44,157 nucleotides of DNA. It comes from Crocinitomicaceae bacterium. Its GTDB lineage: Bacteria; Bacteroidota; Bacteroidia; Flavobacteriales_D; Crocinitomicaceae. Shown piece after piece: positions 17,202 to 26,107 of the stretch. The stretch covers positions 1-44,157 of the forward strand of contig JAHEIL010000052.1 of assembly GCA_024639405.1 (NCBI GenBank), read 5' to 3'. The notes beneath the pieces were generated by a model, which saw only the letters and a program-made list of their open reading frames with translations, was not told where the DNA came from and searched no databases. Made by a program: the position numbers and the translations under genes. The first letter of the stretch is position 1. Every line of letters starts with the position of its first letter.

Positions 17202-18420
17202 TTGTGTAATTATTTGGAAGATTAAATACAAACAATCCTCCAAAAATAGCTACAAAGAAAATTCCCATTTGACGTTCAAGGAGATTTTCAGTTAACATTG
17301 ATGTGCTTATTAAAAGTGAAAACACTAAAAAGATGAATTGCTTTTTTGAATAATAAAAAAATGCACCTAATAAAATTAGCAATGCTAAACATCCTATTAT
17401 TCCAAAACTAGCCCATTGGTTCAAAAATTCATTATGCGTGTTGTAATCGTGATCAAGTGTTGCTAAATACTCGTTTTTAGTCTCATAACAAACATTCAGT
17501 TTATGCTGAACATTCTCAAGACCAACTCCCATAATAGGATTTTCTTGAATGAGTTGAGTAGCACACGACCAAATTGTTGTACGAATAGACGTTCCATTGT
17601 TTTCAGTTGAATTGATTTCATTTAATCGACTTGAAATAGAAGGAATCAATACCATCGCAACAACGAAACAAGTAATCGCAATAAAAAATACTCCCACTTT
17701 TATTTTCCACGATTGAATTCGTTGATGTAAAATAATTACACTTGATAAAATCAGTCCTATTAATGCCATGCGAGCTGCCAAAAACAATAAAAAAACAAGT
17801 AACACGATCAACGAGAATGACATCCACACCTTTGTTAATTTATTCAGTTTTCTCCAATCTTGAAACAATTCGTCCATTCCAATAAGAATACTAAATGCTA
17901 TAAACAGTCCAAAATATGATGGATGTAACTTACTAATTTCTTCAATTGTAGTTCGAAAAGCAAAAGCAAAACCTCCAGATTGTAAGTAATTACTATGGAA
18001 ACCCTGCAAGGAAATCTGAAGGATGCAATACACTACAAAAATCACCATAACACGAAAGAAAAATCGAACATATGTTAAAGGATTTAAGTTAATTTTAGAC
18101 GTACTCACTAATAAAAATGCCAAAGGCGCGATGAACAAAGCCAATTTACGCTCAACAATTTTCCAGACGAATCCAATATCATCTGCAAAAATCAATTGAA
18201 AAAAGTACATTAGTGGAATGAAAATGAAAATACCAAAAACTAAGATTTCATTCCATTTAAAAACAGTGTTTTTAGCTTTTACAAAAGCTATGACAGAACT
18301 TATTGTAAATAAAAAAAATAATAAACTAGCGAATTTAGAGGGTACAAAAGGAAACAACAAGGCTAAAAACAGACTTATTTCTACAAGAGATTTTTCTTTT
18401 AGTTGCGCAATCCAATTCAT
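17191..18420 (-). CDS. O-antigen ligase (Wzy_C family)
   Basis: This 409-residue polytopic membrane protein has about ten to twelve hydrophobic segments and one large periplasmic loop (about residues 250-345). The loop contains SIRTTIWSCATQLIQENPIMGVGLENV and the family signature DHDYNTHNEFLNQWASFGIIG. The Wzy_C family includes O-antigen ligase WaaL and related polymerases that move lipid-linked glycans in the periplasm. It is the last gene of a three-gene minus-strand operon with two GT4 enzymes (ATG overlaps the previous stop by 4 bp). Its end overlaps the convergent receptor gene by 11 bp. Ligase versus polymerase versus protein glycosyltransferase cannot be decided here. Confidence 0.8.
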   Translation of the reverse strand: MNWIAQLKEKSLVEISLFLALLFPFVPSKFASLLFFLFTISSVIAFVKAKNTVFKWNEILVFGIFIFIPLMYFFQLIFADDIGFVWKIVERKLALFIAPLAFLLVSTSKINLNPLTYVRFFFRVMVIFVVYCILQISLQGFHSNYLQSGGFAFAFRTTIEEISKLHPSYFGLFIAFSILIGMDELFQDWRKLNKLTKVWMSFSLIVLLVFLLFLAARMALIGLILSSVIILHQRIQSWKIKVGVFFIAITCFVVAMVLIPSISSRLNEINSTENNGTSIRTTIWSCATQLIQENPIMGVGLENVQHKLNVCYETKNEYLATLDHDYNTHNEFLNQWASFGIIGCLALLILLGAFFYYSKKQFIFLVFSLLISTSMLTENLLERQMGIFFVAIFGGLFVFNLPNNYTIKK

Positions 18421-19535
18421 CCTAATTGAGCAGTTTTTTCGCTGACAAATTGTTTCAATTCCTGTTGAAATCGTTCATTTGAAAATTTCTCAGCATGTGC
18501 ACGAATAACTTTTCGATCAAAGATAAGTTCATTTTCTTTAAAAGATCTTACCGCTTGAATAATGGATGAAGTGGTTTGATCTTGAAACAATAAACCTGTT
18601 ACTTTATTCACCACAGATTCTTTATAGCCTCCATAATTAAAAGCAATTACGGGTGTACCACACGCTTGTGTTTCTAAAGATGTAATGCCAAAATCTTCAA
18701 TTGCTGCCATTAATACCGCTGTTGATTCTTGCATATATTCACGAACGACAGCAGCAGGTTGAAAGCCTAAAAATTGAATGTTATCACCTGCACGTTCATG
18801 AAGGTCATACTCTTGTGGGCCAGTACCAATTACAACTAATTCTAAATCAGGCATCGCATTAAATGCTTCGATGATTAAATCTATTTTTTTATAGTGTACC
18901 AAACGGGAAACAACTAAAAAAGATTTCTTGGTACGAACTAAATTATCTGGTAACTGATAAAAATCAGCATTTACAGGCGGATGAATAACCGTTGAAGTTC
19001 GACCATAATTTTGTGTGATTCGATCTGCAATAAAATGTGAATTCGCTATAAAATGAGAAACCTTTTGTGCACCTTCATAATCCCATTTTTTTATTTTAGA
19101 GATTTGTCGCATGGCTATGCCTCTTACAATTAATGGCAATTGCTGTAAATACGTTTTTTTCATATTCCACACGTATCTAATTGGAGTGTGACAATAACAA
19201 ATATGCAATTGATTCGGTGTGGTTTTAATGTTTTTTGCAATTGAATGTGAAGATGATAAAATGACATCAAATTCACTGAAATCAAACCGTTCAATTTGCT
19301 TGTAAAAAATTGGAATATAAAAACGGTAATTTTTTTTAATCAATGGAAAACGATTCAATAACGAAAGATTTTTTGTTTTATCATCTAATAATAAACTTTT
19401 TTCTTCTTGAGGTGTCAATTTATTAATCATACAAAATACTGTTGCACTTGGATACAATATCATAAATTGTTTTAGCACCTTTTCCGCACCTCCTACTGTG
19501 ATCATCCAATCGTGAACAATAGCTATTTTTTTCAT
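18417..19535 (-). CDS. Glycosyltransferase family 4 (WbaZ/mannosyltransferase-like)
   Basis: This 372-residue cytoplasmic GT-B enzyme has an N-terminal acceptor domain with HDW (8-10), GGAEKVL (15-21) and the subfamily signature HTPIRYVW (116-123). The C-terminal nucleotide-sugar domain has VSRLVHYKKID (209-219) and the EX7E motif E280-DFGITSL-E288, then ACGTPVIAFNYGG. This subfamily includes mannosyl and related transferases of O-antigen and capsule pathways, acting on lipid carriers at the inner membrane face. It overlaps the genes on both sides by 4 bp (ATGA), so the three genes form one translationally coupled operon. Confidence 0.87.
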   Translation of the reverse strand: MKKIAIVHDWMITVGGAEKVLKQFMILYPSATVFCMINKLTPQEEKSLLLDDKTKNLSLLNRFPLIKKNYRFYIPIFYKQIERFDFSEFDVILSSSHSIAKNIKTTPNQLHICYCHTPIRYVWNMKKTYLQQLPLIVRGIAMRQISKIKKWDYEGAQKVSHFIANSHFIADRITQNYGRTSTVIHPPVNADFYQLPDNLVRTKKSFLVVSRLVHYKKIDLIIEAFNAMPDLELVVIGTGPQEYDLHERAGDNIQFLGFQPAAVVREYMQESTAVLMAAIEDFGITSLETQACGTPVIAFNYGGYKESVVNKVTGLLFQDQTTSSIIQAVRSFKENELIFDRKVIRAHAEKFSNERFQQELKQFVSEKTAQLG

Positions 19536-20560
19536 GTCAAAGATTGAATTAATTGTACAATTTTTTCAGCTTCATTTTCAGCTTTATATTTCTTACCGTA
19601 ATAAGTTGAAAATGATTCAATAGGAGTTAATGTATCAATTTTTTTAAAGATATTAATTAATTCTGTTGAAGAATTATGCTCAAAAAATAAACAACCTTGA
19701 TCAAACAATTCCTTGTATACAGTCGTATTAGTTATAATAGCTGTAGAATGATTGATTAGACCTTCTAAAACTGGAAGTCCGAAGCCTTCGTAATTAGAAG
19801 CGGAAATAACATATGCTGCTTTCGCATACCATTCAGCTAGCAAATTATCTGATACATCCTTGTAAAACTTGATCGAATTGGTAGAAGATTGTTTCCATGT
19901 TTTACTTAAATGTGCATCTTCTTTTCCGATGAAGACTAATGTATAATTAGAGAGCTCCGCTGCTAAAAAACTATCAATGATAAATGGGATATTTTTGCGT
20001 TCAGATAGTGTTCCAACATGTAAAATAAAACGTTCTTTTTCTGATTCAACTTGTTGTATGTTCTTTGAAACACTATTGTACGTAACTAAAACTTTTGAAG
20101 CAGGTAAATTAAACATTGTAATCAATTCACTTTTCACAGTTTCACTAACCGTAAGTATTTGTTTTGATTTTTTACTGATTATTGGCGTTATGATACGGTA
20201 CCAAAAGGCGAACTTCCAATCATACCATTTTTTTTGACGAAAAACTCCTAAATCATGAATGGTAACAATTGAATTAGTGTAAAAAATTGGCGCAACATTA
20301 CAAAAATTCAATAAGATAGCTTTGTTTTTTTTCGCGAAAATAGGCAAGGAAATTTGTTCCCAAGCAGTTCCTTTTAACAAACCTGTAGAAAGTATATTTT
20401 GATTGAAATCGTTACAAACAAGTGATGCTTTTTTGGGAACAACGATTTTAATGAATGGAAAACAAACTAATAATGCACGGGTCATTTCGATTGCATAACG
20501 TTGAACCCCAGTCGTAGCTTGAGTTAAAAATTTTCCATTAACATAGATATTCGTAGACAT
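19532..20560 (-). CDS. Glycosyltransferase family 4
   Basis: This 342-residue GT-B enzyme shows TGVQRYA (17-23), typical of GT4 enzymes of the WbaV/mannosyltransferase B type, then IHDLG (101-105), HVGTLSERKN (181-190) and EX7E as E258-GFGLPVL-E266 in the donor domain. It has no signal peptide. It is the first gene of the operon that continues into a second GT4 and an O-antigen ligase. Its promoter diverges from that of the plus-strand glycan genes starting at 20657, so the whole block 17191-23282 looks like a small surface-polysaccharide locus. Sugar and linkage are unknown. Confidence 0.87.
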   Translation of the reverse strand: MSTNIYVNGKFLTQATTGVQRYAIEMTRALLVCFPFIKIVVPKKASLVCNDFNQNILSTGLLKGTAWEQISLPIFAKKNKAILLNFCNVAPIFYTNSIVTIHDLGVFRQKKWYDWKFAFWYRIITPIISKKSKQILTVSETVKSELITMFNLPASKVLVTYNSVSKNIQQVESEKERFILHVGTLSERKNIPFIIDSFLAAELSNYTLVFIGKEDAHLSKTWKQSSTNSIKFYKDVSDNLLAEWYAKAAYVISASNYEGFGLPVLEGLINHSTAIITNTTVYKELFDQGCLFFEHNSSTELINIFKKIDTLTPIESFSTYYGKKYKAENEAEKIVQLIQSLT

Positions 20561-20577
20561 TCACTTTCTTTCTTAAA

Positions 20578-20585
20578 CAAATATA
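20578..20585 (-). promoter_or_regulatory. -7 box of the GT4 / O-antigen ligase operon
   Basis: On the minus strand the box reads TATATTTG, an exact TAnnTTTG match, 18 nt before the ATG at 20560. No clear -33 TTG is seen. Confidence 0.55.
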
Positions 20586-20601
20586 GAAAGAAATAAATCG
20601 T

Positions 20602-20637
20602 TTGTCGGTAAATTAAACAGAGAAAAATGTACTTTTG
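20602..20637 (+). promoter_or_regulatory. Promoter of the Wzm-remnant / GT2 transcript
   Basis: The -7 box is TACTTTTG (20630-20637). The nearest TTG (20602-20604) is 25 nt upstream, which is longer than usual. The ATG follows at 20657. It is divergent from the GT4 operon promoter. Confidence 0.5.
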
Positions 20638-20656
20638 CTTGAAATGCTAGAATAAT

Positions 20657-20920
20657 ATGAAACAAAACAGCTCACTTTTGAGAAACTTAGTTACAAAACA
20701 GCTGAAACTTAAATTTAAGCAATCAATTCTAGGTTTTCAATTGAGTTTGTTAACAGCTTTAGTCTTTTTATTGTTTTTTAACTTCGTTTACACTCAAGTA
20801 TTTTTAACATTGATGTATTTTTTTGGCTTGTCATTTTCATGGTATTTGCTTTTTAAAGTTCTTGCAAATGGATCAATTAAATATGTTCTAGTATCTCACC
20901 AAAAATTATTTAATGCTTAA
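20657..20920 (+). pseudogene. Truncated Wzm-like polysaccharide ABC permease fragment
   Basis: This 87-residue ORF looks like the N-terminal third of an ABC-2 polysaccharide export permease (usually about 260 residues). LRNLVTKQLKLKFKQSILGF corresponds to the amphipathic interface helix of Wzm proteins. The first membrane span (about 27-47) and a span with YFFGLSFSWYLLF follow, then NGSIKYVLVSHQKL in place of the usual segment before span 3. The rest is absent. The ORF has no internal stop and overlaps the GT2 start by 8 bp (ATGCTTAA at 20913-20920), so it is probably still translated and may be kept for coupling. No Wzt ATPase is nearby. It could instead be an independent small membrane protein. 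Confidence 0.5.
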
Positions 20921-23282
20921 AAAAGTTACTCACTCTATTATTATTTGTGTAATTAATGAAACAGATTTAACAAGTGATTTTATATCAAAAATAACCTCTT
21001 TCAACTTGAATGAAGTTGAACTAATTTTTGTTTATAATGATGCTTTACAATTTCAGTCACTAATTGATACAACAATTTTTAAAGAAACAAGAAGTTTAGC
21101 AGTCCAATCAAACGATATAATGACGCTAAAAAACGAAGCTTTTAAAATTGCTTCTGGCGAAACAGTTTTCTTAATTGACAACCCTGTCACTTTTAATTTT
21201 GAGCTGAATACTAATTTTACAAAATTCTTATTATCAGCAAATGAAGATTCAAGTGCAAATAAATTGAATTCTTCTTTTGATGAACTAAACAATCAATATG
21301 TAAAAGCATTAACATCTATTCAAAATTTAGAAACAAGAATAAAGAAATATGAAACGACAAGTGTTTTTATTATTTCTAAAAAAATGAAACTGTTTTTAAA
21401 TAAAATTCGTTCCAACGCTGCTCAAAACTCAAATAATTCCAATTCAGATAAACTATTATTTGTTTTTAAAAAAAGTGGTAGAAAATTAATACGTAAAGCG
21501 ATTGTTAAAATTCTGAAAAACATTTATCTTCAGCTTGAGACTAAAAATGTTTATATAAAAGAAATTCTAAACGAAGATGATAAGATCAGTCTATTTGCTG
21601 ACACCTATCAACATTGGTTAAATTATCATCAACTTGATAATGACAAATTAATGCAATTCACAAAAGAAATCTGGAAATTCAATCATCACCCTAAGTTTAG
21701 TATTCTCCTAAATATCGAAAATAATAATGAATTTTTACACAATACAATTTCTTCAGTCGTAAATCAATTATACCCCAACTGGGAACTAATTATTGTTTCA
21801 ACATTGAATAATAAATCTAGTGTCATTGCAATAATTGATTCGTTTCAAGAAAATAACCCTCAGTTTTTATGCCTGTTTAACGAAGACACTTTAAATAAAG
21901 TCGTTAGTTTAAATGAAGGATTAAAACATGCATCCGGAGAATTTACATTGTTATTAAAAAATGGAGATGAATTAACAAAAGATGCGCTCTTTCAGTTTGC
22001 TAAATCTATCAATTTGAAAGAAAATACAGATTTAATATATTCTGATGAAGATACAATTGATGAAAACAATCACTTGTCCTTACCTATTTTCAAACCAGAT
22101 TGGTCTCCTGACAATTTGTTGTCTCGATTCTATTTAGGAAATGTAATTTGTTACAAAACTTCTTTATTGAAATCAATTGATGGCTGGAGAGAAGGTTATG
22201 ACGATAATGAAGAATTCGATTTGGCACTTCGATTTACTGAACAAACCGATTCAATTTTTCATGTTCCAACTGTAACCTATCACAATAGAATAAGCTCAAC
22301 AAATAAAGTATCAAATATAAATCCATCTATTTTTACAAGTGGTAAAAAAACTATAAACGATGCCCTAATAAGAAGAGGGGAAACAGGTAAAGTTGATGTA
22401 AATCAAAACTTTAGCGGATATACTATTCGTTATGACTTAGTTCAAAAAGATGCCTTAATAAGCATTATAATACCAACAAAAGATCAAACTGTACTTTTGA
22501 AAAAATGTATTGAATCAATTTTTGAGCGCTCTACATACAGAAATTTTGAAATTATTCTTATTGATAACAATAGTGAACAAAAAGAATTTTTCGATTTTGT
22601 AAAGCATTGTGAATCAAAATACAATAATCAATTTAACTATGTAAAAGCAGAAATTCCTTTTAATTTTTCTAAATTAATGAACATTGGTGCAGAAAATGCG
22701 AATGGTTCCTATTTAGTCTTACTTAACAATGATACAGAAGTCATTACTCCAGATTGGCTTGAAGGAATGCTTGAACAAGCACAGCGTAAATCTATTGGTG
22801 TAGTAGGTGTTAAATTACTGTATCCAAACAACACAATTCAACATGCAGGTGTAATTATGGGTATCGGCGGTGTTGTTGACCATGTTTTTGTAGGCGACGA
22901 TCGCTTTGGGCCTGGTTACTTAAACTACATTAACAATACTACAAATTATTCTGCCTTAACAGCAGCTTGTGTGATGGTAAAAACTTCTGTTTTCAATGAA
23001 GTAAACGGTTTTGAAGAATTATTTACGATTGAATACAATGACGTCGATTTTTGTTTGAAAGTAAAAGAAAAAGGCTACAACAATGTTTATGTTCCGCATG
23101 TAGAATTGTATCATTATGAATCTATATCCAGAGGGCATCCATATATGACCAAAGAATCGTATAATCGTCATGTTAAAGAGATGGATTTAGTAAAAAGTAA
23201 GTGGATGAAATATATCAAACACGACCCTTGTTACAACCCTAATCTTACCAGAAATGATAAAGATTTTGGAATTCGAATATAA
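20913..23282 (+). CDS. Multidomain family 2 glycosyltransferase
   Basis: This is a 789-residue soluble protein. Residues about 1-115 look like a shortened, degenerate GT-A half domain (SIIICVINETDLTSDFI ... NDIMTLKNEAFKIASGETVFLID). A coiled-coil-like stretch lies near 122-150 and a basic helical region near 155-200. GT2 domain 1 (about 259-480) begins FSILLNIENNNEFL but has LLLKNGDEL where a DxD motif is expected. GT2 domain 2 (about 514-740) begins SIIIPTKDQTVLLKKCIESI and has LLNNDTEV (near 602) and EYNDVDFCLKVKEKGY, so it looks active. The family builds O-antigen or rhamnan-type glycans. The start codon overlaps the Wzm-like fragment. Confidence 0.85.
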   Translation: MLKKVTHSIIICVINETDLTSDFISKITSFNLNEVELIFVYNDALQFQSLIDTTIFKETRSLAVQSNDIMTLKNEAFKIASGETVFLIDNPVTFNFELNTNFTKFLLSANEDSSANKLNSSFDELNNQYVKALTSIQNLETRIKKYETTSVFIISKKMKLFLNKIRSNAAQNSNNSNSDKLLFVFKKSGRKLIRKAIVKILKNIYLQLETKNVYIKEILNEDDKISLFADTYQHWLNYHQLDNDKLMQFTKEIWKFNHHPKFSILLNIENNNEFLHNTISSVVNQLYPNWELIIVSTLNNKSSVIAIIDSFQENNPQFLCLFNEDTLNKVVSLNEGLKHASGEFTLLLKNGDELTKDALFQFAKSINLKENTDLIYSDEDTIDENNHLSLPIFKPDWSPDNLLSRFYLGNVICYKTSLLKSIDGWREGYDDNEEFDLALRFTEQTDSIFHVPTVTYHNRISSTNKVSNINPSIFTSGKKTINDALIRRGETGKVDVNQNFSGYTIRYDLVQKDALISIIIPTKDQTVLLKKCIESIFERSTYRNFEIILIDNNSEQKEFFDFVKHCESKYNNQFNYVKAEIPFNFSKLMNIGAENANGSYLVLLNNDTEVITPDWLEGMLEQAQRKSIGVVGVKLLYPNNTIQHAGVIMGIGGVVDHVFVGDDRFGPGYLNYINNTTNYSALTAACVMVKTSVFNEVNGFEELFTIEYNDVDFCLKVKEKGYNNVYVPHVELYHYESISRGHPYMTKESYNRHVKEMDLVKSKWMKYIKHDPCYNPNLTRNDKDFGIRI

Positions 23283-23290
23283 TCTATTTC

Positions 23291-24154
23291 ATGTTTACTC
23301 GTTTAATTTTAACTGACCAACTTCCATTAACTTGTTCTAGAAAAGGAATTTGTTGCCATGGAAATCAAGTTTTTTTAAACCCATGGGAATTAGCTAGTTT
23401 AGCACATCAACTTCAAATTGACACGGTTGAATTTAGAAAACGCTATTGTGATTTCTTTGGCTTTCGTTTACGGTTTGAAGGTACAGAAAATTCTCTTGGT
23501 AAAAAAGCATGTTTATTGTATCAATCTGAAATGGGATGCACGGTTCATGAAGGTCGACCTTTGGCTTGTCGACTATTTCCATTAGGCCGACAAATACAAC
23601 AAGAGAACATAACTTACATTTTCGAGGGTAACGATTTCCCATGCAATAATGGATGTTCTGAAGTCAATTTCTTGCCTAAACTTAGTGTAGAATCGTATTT
23701 AAAAGAACAAAAAACAGCCCATTTTGAAACGGCACAAGATGCTTATTTAGAAGTCGCTCAATCCATTGCTGATATCGCCTTTATGCTTTTACTCGAAACT
23801 GGTTTAGCCGAATCGAATGATACAGAAACGCTTCAAGAATGGTTGAAACTGGGCAATGCATCGCCTCAAAAACTTGCAGAAAAAATTGGTATCGAATGGC
23901 TTGATCTTCTTACCATACCAGAAATAATTTTTGAAAAGAATAATCCGACTGAATTTATTAAAAAACACCTTGAATTGTTGCAACATGAAGCTCAAATTCA
24001 CATTGATAGCATGCATGATTTACAACAATTCAGAACAGGTGCTATTCAATTTATGGCGATGGCATTGTTAGTTGCAAAATCTGTTGGAGCAAACCCAGAA
24101 GAATTAGCTGAATTATGGATTGCTACAGCAAGAGAATATGGCGCAAAAGGCTAA
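23291..24154 (+). CDS. YkgJ family cysteine-cluster protein
   Basis: This 287-residue protein has the N-terminal Cys cluster of the CxxCxxCC (PF03692, YkgJ) family: LTCSRKGICCHGN, later ACLLYQSEMGCTVHEGRPLACRLFP and FPCNNGC, eight or so conserved Cys in the first ~120 residues. The family is thought to bind zinc or an iron-sulfur centre; its biochemical role is not established. The C-terminal ~150 residues are helical and family-specific. It starts 8 bp after the GT2 gene, so it is co-transcribed with the glycan genes, though a direct part in glycan synthesis is not implied by the family. Confidence 0.85.
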   Translation: MFTRLILTDQLPLTCSRKGICCHGNQVFLNPWELASLAHQLQIDTVEFRKRYCDFFGFRLRFEGTENSLGKKACLLYQSEMGCTVHEGRPLACRLFPLGRQIQQENITYIFEGNDFPCNNGCSEVNFLPKLSVESYLKEQKTAHFETAQDAYLEVAQSIADIAFMLLLETGLAESNDTETLQEWLKLGNASPQKLAEKIGIEWLDLLTIPEIIFEKNNPTEFIKKHLELLQHEAQIHIDSMHDLQQFRTGAIQFMAMALLVAKSVGANPEELAELWIATAREYGAKG

Positions 24155-24229
24155 AAATAGCTTTATAAATTGAAGCTCAAGTTTGGTTTCATTAAAATAA
24201 ATGATGATTTTTGTCATCAAATTAACTAA

Positions 24230-26104
24230 ATGAAAAAGAAAGTTGAAATTCTAGCCCCTGCAAAAAATTTATACCAAGGTATGTTTGCTATTAATGCAGG
24301 AGCAGATGCCGTTTACATTGGTGCCCCAAGTTATGGTGCGCGTTCAAATGCAACAAATCCAATTGAAGACATCGCAGAATTAGTCAACTATGCTCATTTA
24401 TTTAAAGCGCAAGTTTTTGTGGTTGTGAATACAATCTTATACGACCATGAATTGGAAGATTGCCAAAAAATGATCCATGAATTATATGCAATTGGTGTAG
24501 ACGCATTAATTGTTCAAGATATGGCGATTTTTGAAATGGACCTCCCTCCTATCGTTATTCATGCAAGCACACAAGCCAACAACAGAGATCCTAAACACGT
24601 TAAATTTTTGAAAGACGCAGGAATGCAACGCGTTGTTTTGGCCAGAGAATTAAATTTAGATCAAATTAAAGAAATACACGAAGCAACTGATGTAGAATTG
24701 GAATTCTTCGTTTCTGGCGCATTGTGTGTAGCATTCAGTGGTAATTGCTACATGAGTATCGCTGGCGGAGAACGAAGTGCCAACAGAGGTTCGTGCGCTC
24801 AAAACTGTCGCCTACCTTATGAATTAAAAGATGGAACAGGAACGACATTAATTGAAAGCAGCCATTTACTCTCCATCAAAGACTTAGATTTATCAGATCA
24901 ATTGCCTAATTTAATTGAAGCAGGTATCACTTCGTTTAAAATTGAAGGTCGCTTAAAAGATTTGGTCTACGTGAAAAATAATGTTTCCTATTTACGCCAA
25001 AAACTAGATTCCTTTTTAGAAAACAATGATCAATTTGTGAAAGCATCTTCAGGAAGAACCATTTTTAATTTCGAACCACAAATGGATCGAAGTTTTAATA
25101 GAGGCTATACAGATTACTTTGTGAATCAACGAAAAGAAAAAATTGGTTCGTGGGAAAGTCCAAAATCGAAAGGCCAATACATTGGGAAAATTACAGAAGT
25201 TACACCAAAAGGTTATTTCATTGAAAATGCTGATGATTTAAACAATGGTGACGGACTCTATTTTATCAATTCAGCGAATGAATCAGATGGGATTCAAGTA
25301 AATGTTGTATTGAACAGTTTTGTCATTCCTAATAATTACAAAGAAATTCCTGTTGGAACAGAAATCTACCGTAATTCAGATGCTGCTTTCAATAAATTGG
25401 TTGAACGTGAAGATGCAACCATTCGAAAAATTGGCGTCCATTTGACCTTAAAAGAAAGCATCAATGGTTTTGAACTAAGTGTAATCGACGAAGACGGACA
25501 CGCAACTTCAATGACACTTGAAAGCGAAAAAACACCTTCAACAAAAGGAGAAATCATCCTTGAAGAATTGAAGAAAAACCTTTCAAAAACTGGTAATACG
25601 CCTTTTATTGTAGATTCTATTAACATCGACTTTTCTCAACATTGGTTCCTTCCAACTTCGAAAGTAAATGAATTGAGAAGAGCTGTTTTGGAACAATTAA
25701 TAGAAATACGTGTAAAAGAATATGTTCGCGAAGAATTCCAATTAACCAAAACAGATCATCCTTATCCCGTTAAAGAATTAGATTTCACATACAATGTTTC
25801 CAATAAAATGGCACGTGCTTTCTACCACCGTCATGGCGTTACAGAAATAGAAAAAGCATTTGAAATCCAGTGGGATCCTGGTAAATCACGTGTGATGGTA
25901 ACAAAATACTGTGTTAAATATGAATTAGGTAAATGTGCGCGATTCCAACGCGATACAATGGGCGAAAAAGTAGTTGAACCATTATCCTTAAAACATGGTG
26001 ACAACGAATACAAATTAAAGTTCAATTGCAAACCATGCGAAATGGAAATCTGGGAAAAAGATGCAGAACTTGAATTTATCGACCAAGAAATACAATTAAA
26101 GTAA
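24230..26104 (+). CDS. U32 family protein, RlhA-type (23S rRNA hydroxylation)
   Basis: This 624-residue protein has a peptidase U32 core at residues about 5-250 (EILAPAKNLYQGMFAINAGADAVYIG, HASTQANN at 111-118, FFVSGALCVAFSGNCYMS). Cys166, Cys173, Cys189 and Cys193 provide the expected Fe-S ligands. The signature GGERSANRGSCAQNCRLPY precedes SIKDLDL and FKIEGRLK. A DUF3656-type region and a C-terminal Cys-containing tail (KYCVKYELGKCARF ... FNCKPCEMEIW) follow. Despite the name, this subgroup includes E. coli RlhA, needed for 5-hydroxylation of C2501 in 23S rRNA, and TrhP, which acts on tRNA; length and the DUF3656 region favour RlhA. Its stop is 3 bp from that of the convergent AlgX-like gene. 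Confidence 0.83.
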   Translation: MKKKVEILAPAKNLYQGMFAINAGADAVYIGAPSYGARSNATNPIEDIAELVNYAHLFKAQVFVVVNTILYDHELEDCQKMIHELYAIGVDALIVQDMAIFEMDLPPIVIHASTQANNRDPKHVKFLKDAGMQRVVLARELNLDQIKEIHEATDVELEFFVSGALCVAFSGNCYMSIAGGERSANRGSCAQNCRLPYELKDGTGTTLIESSHLLSIKDLDLSDQLPNLIEAGITSFKIEGRLKDLVYVKNNVSYLRQKLDSFLENNDQFVKASSGRTIFNFEPQMDRSFNRGYTDYFVNQRKEKIGSWESPKSKGQYIGKITEVTPKGYFIENADDLNNGDGLYFINSANESDGIQVNVVLNSFVIPNNYKEIPVGTEIYRNSDAAFNKLVEREDATIRKIGVHLTLKESINGFELSVIDEDGHATSMTLESEKTPSTKGEIILEELKKNLSKTGNTPFIVDSINIDFSQHWFLPTSKVNELRRAVLEQLIEIRVKEYVREEFQLTKTDHPYPVKELDFTYNVSNKMARAFYHRHGVTEIEKAFEIQWDPGKSRVMVTKYCVKYELGKCARFQRDTMGEKVVEPLSLKHGDNEYKLKFNCKPCEMEIWEKDAELEFIDQEIQLK

Positions 26105-26107
26105 AAA

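Noticed and set aside
24202-24219. TGATGA/TCATCA dyad upstream of the U32 gene
   Set aside because: Only 6 bp per arm in AT-rich sequence and no promoter box placed next to it; could easily be chance.
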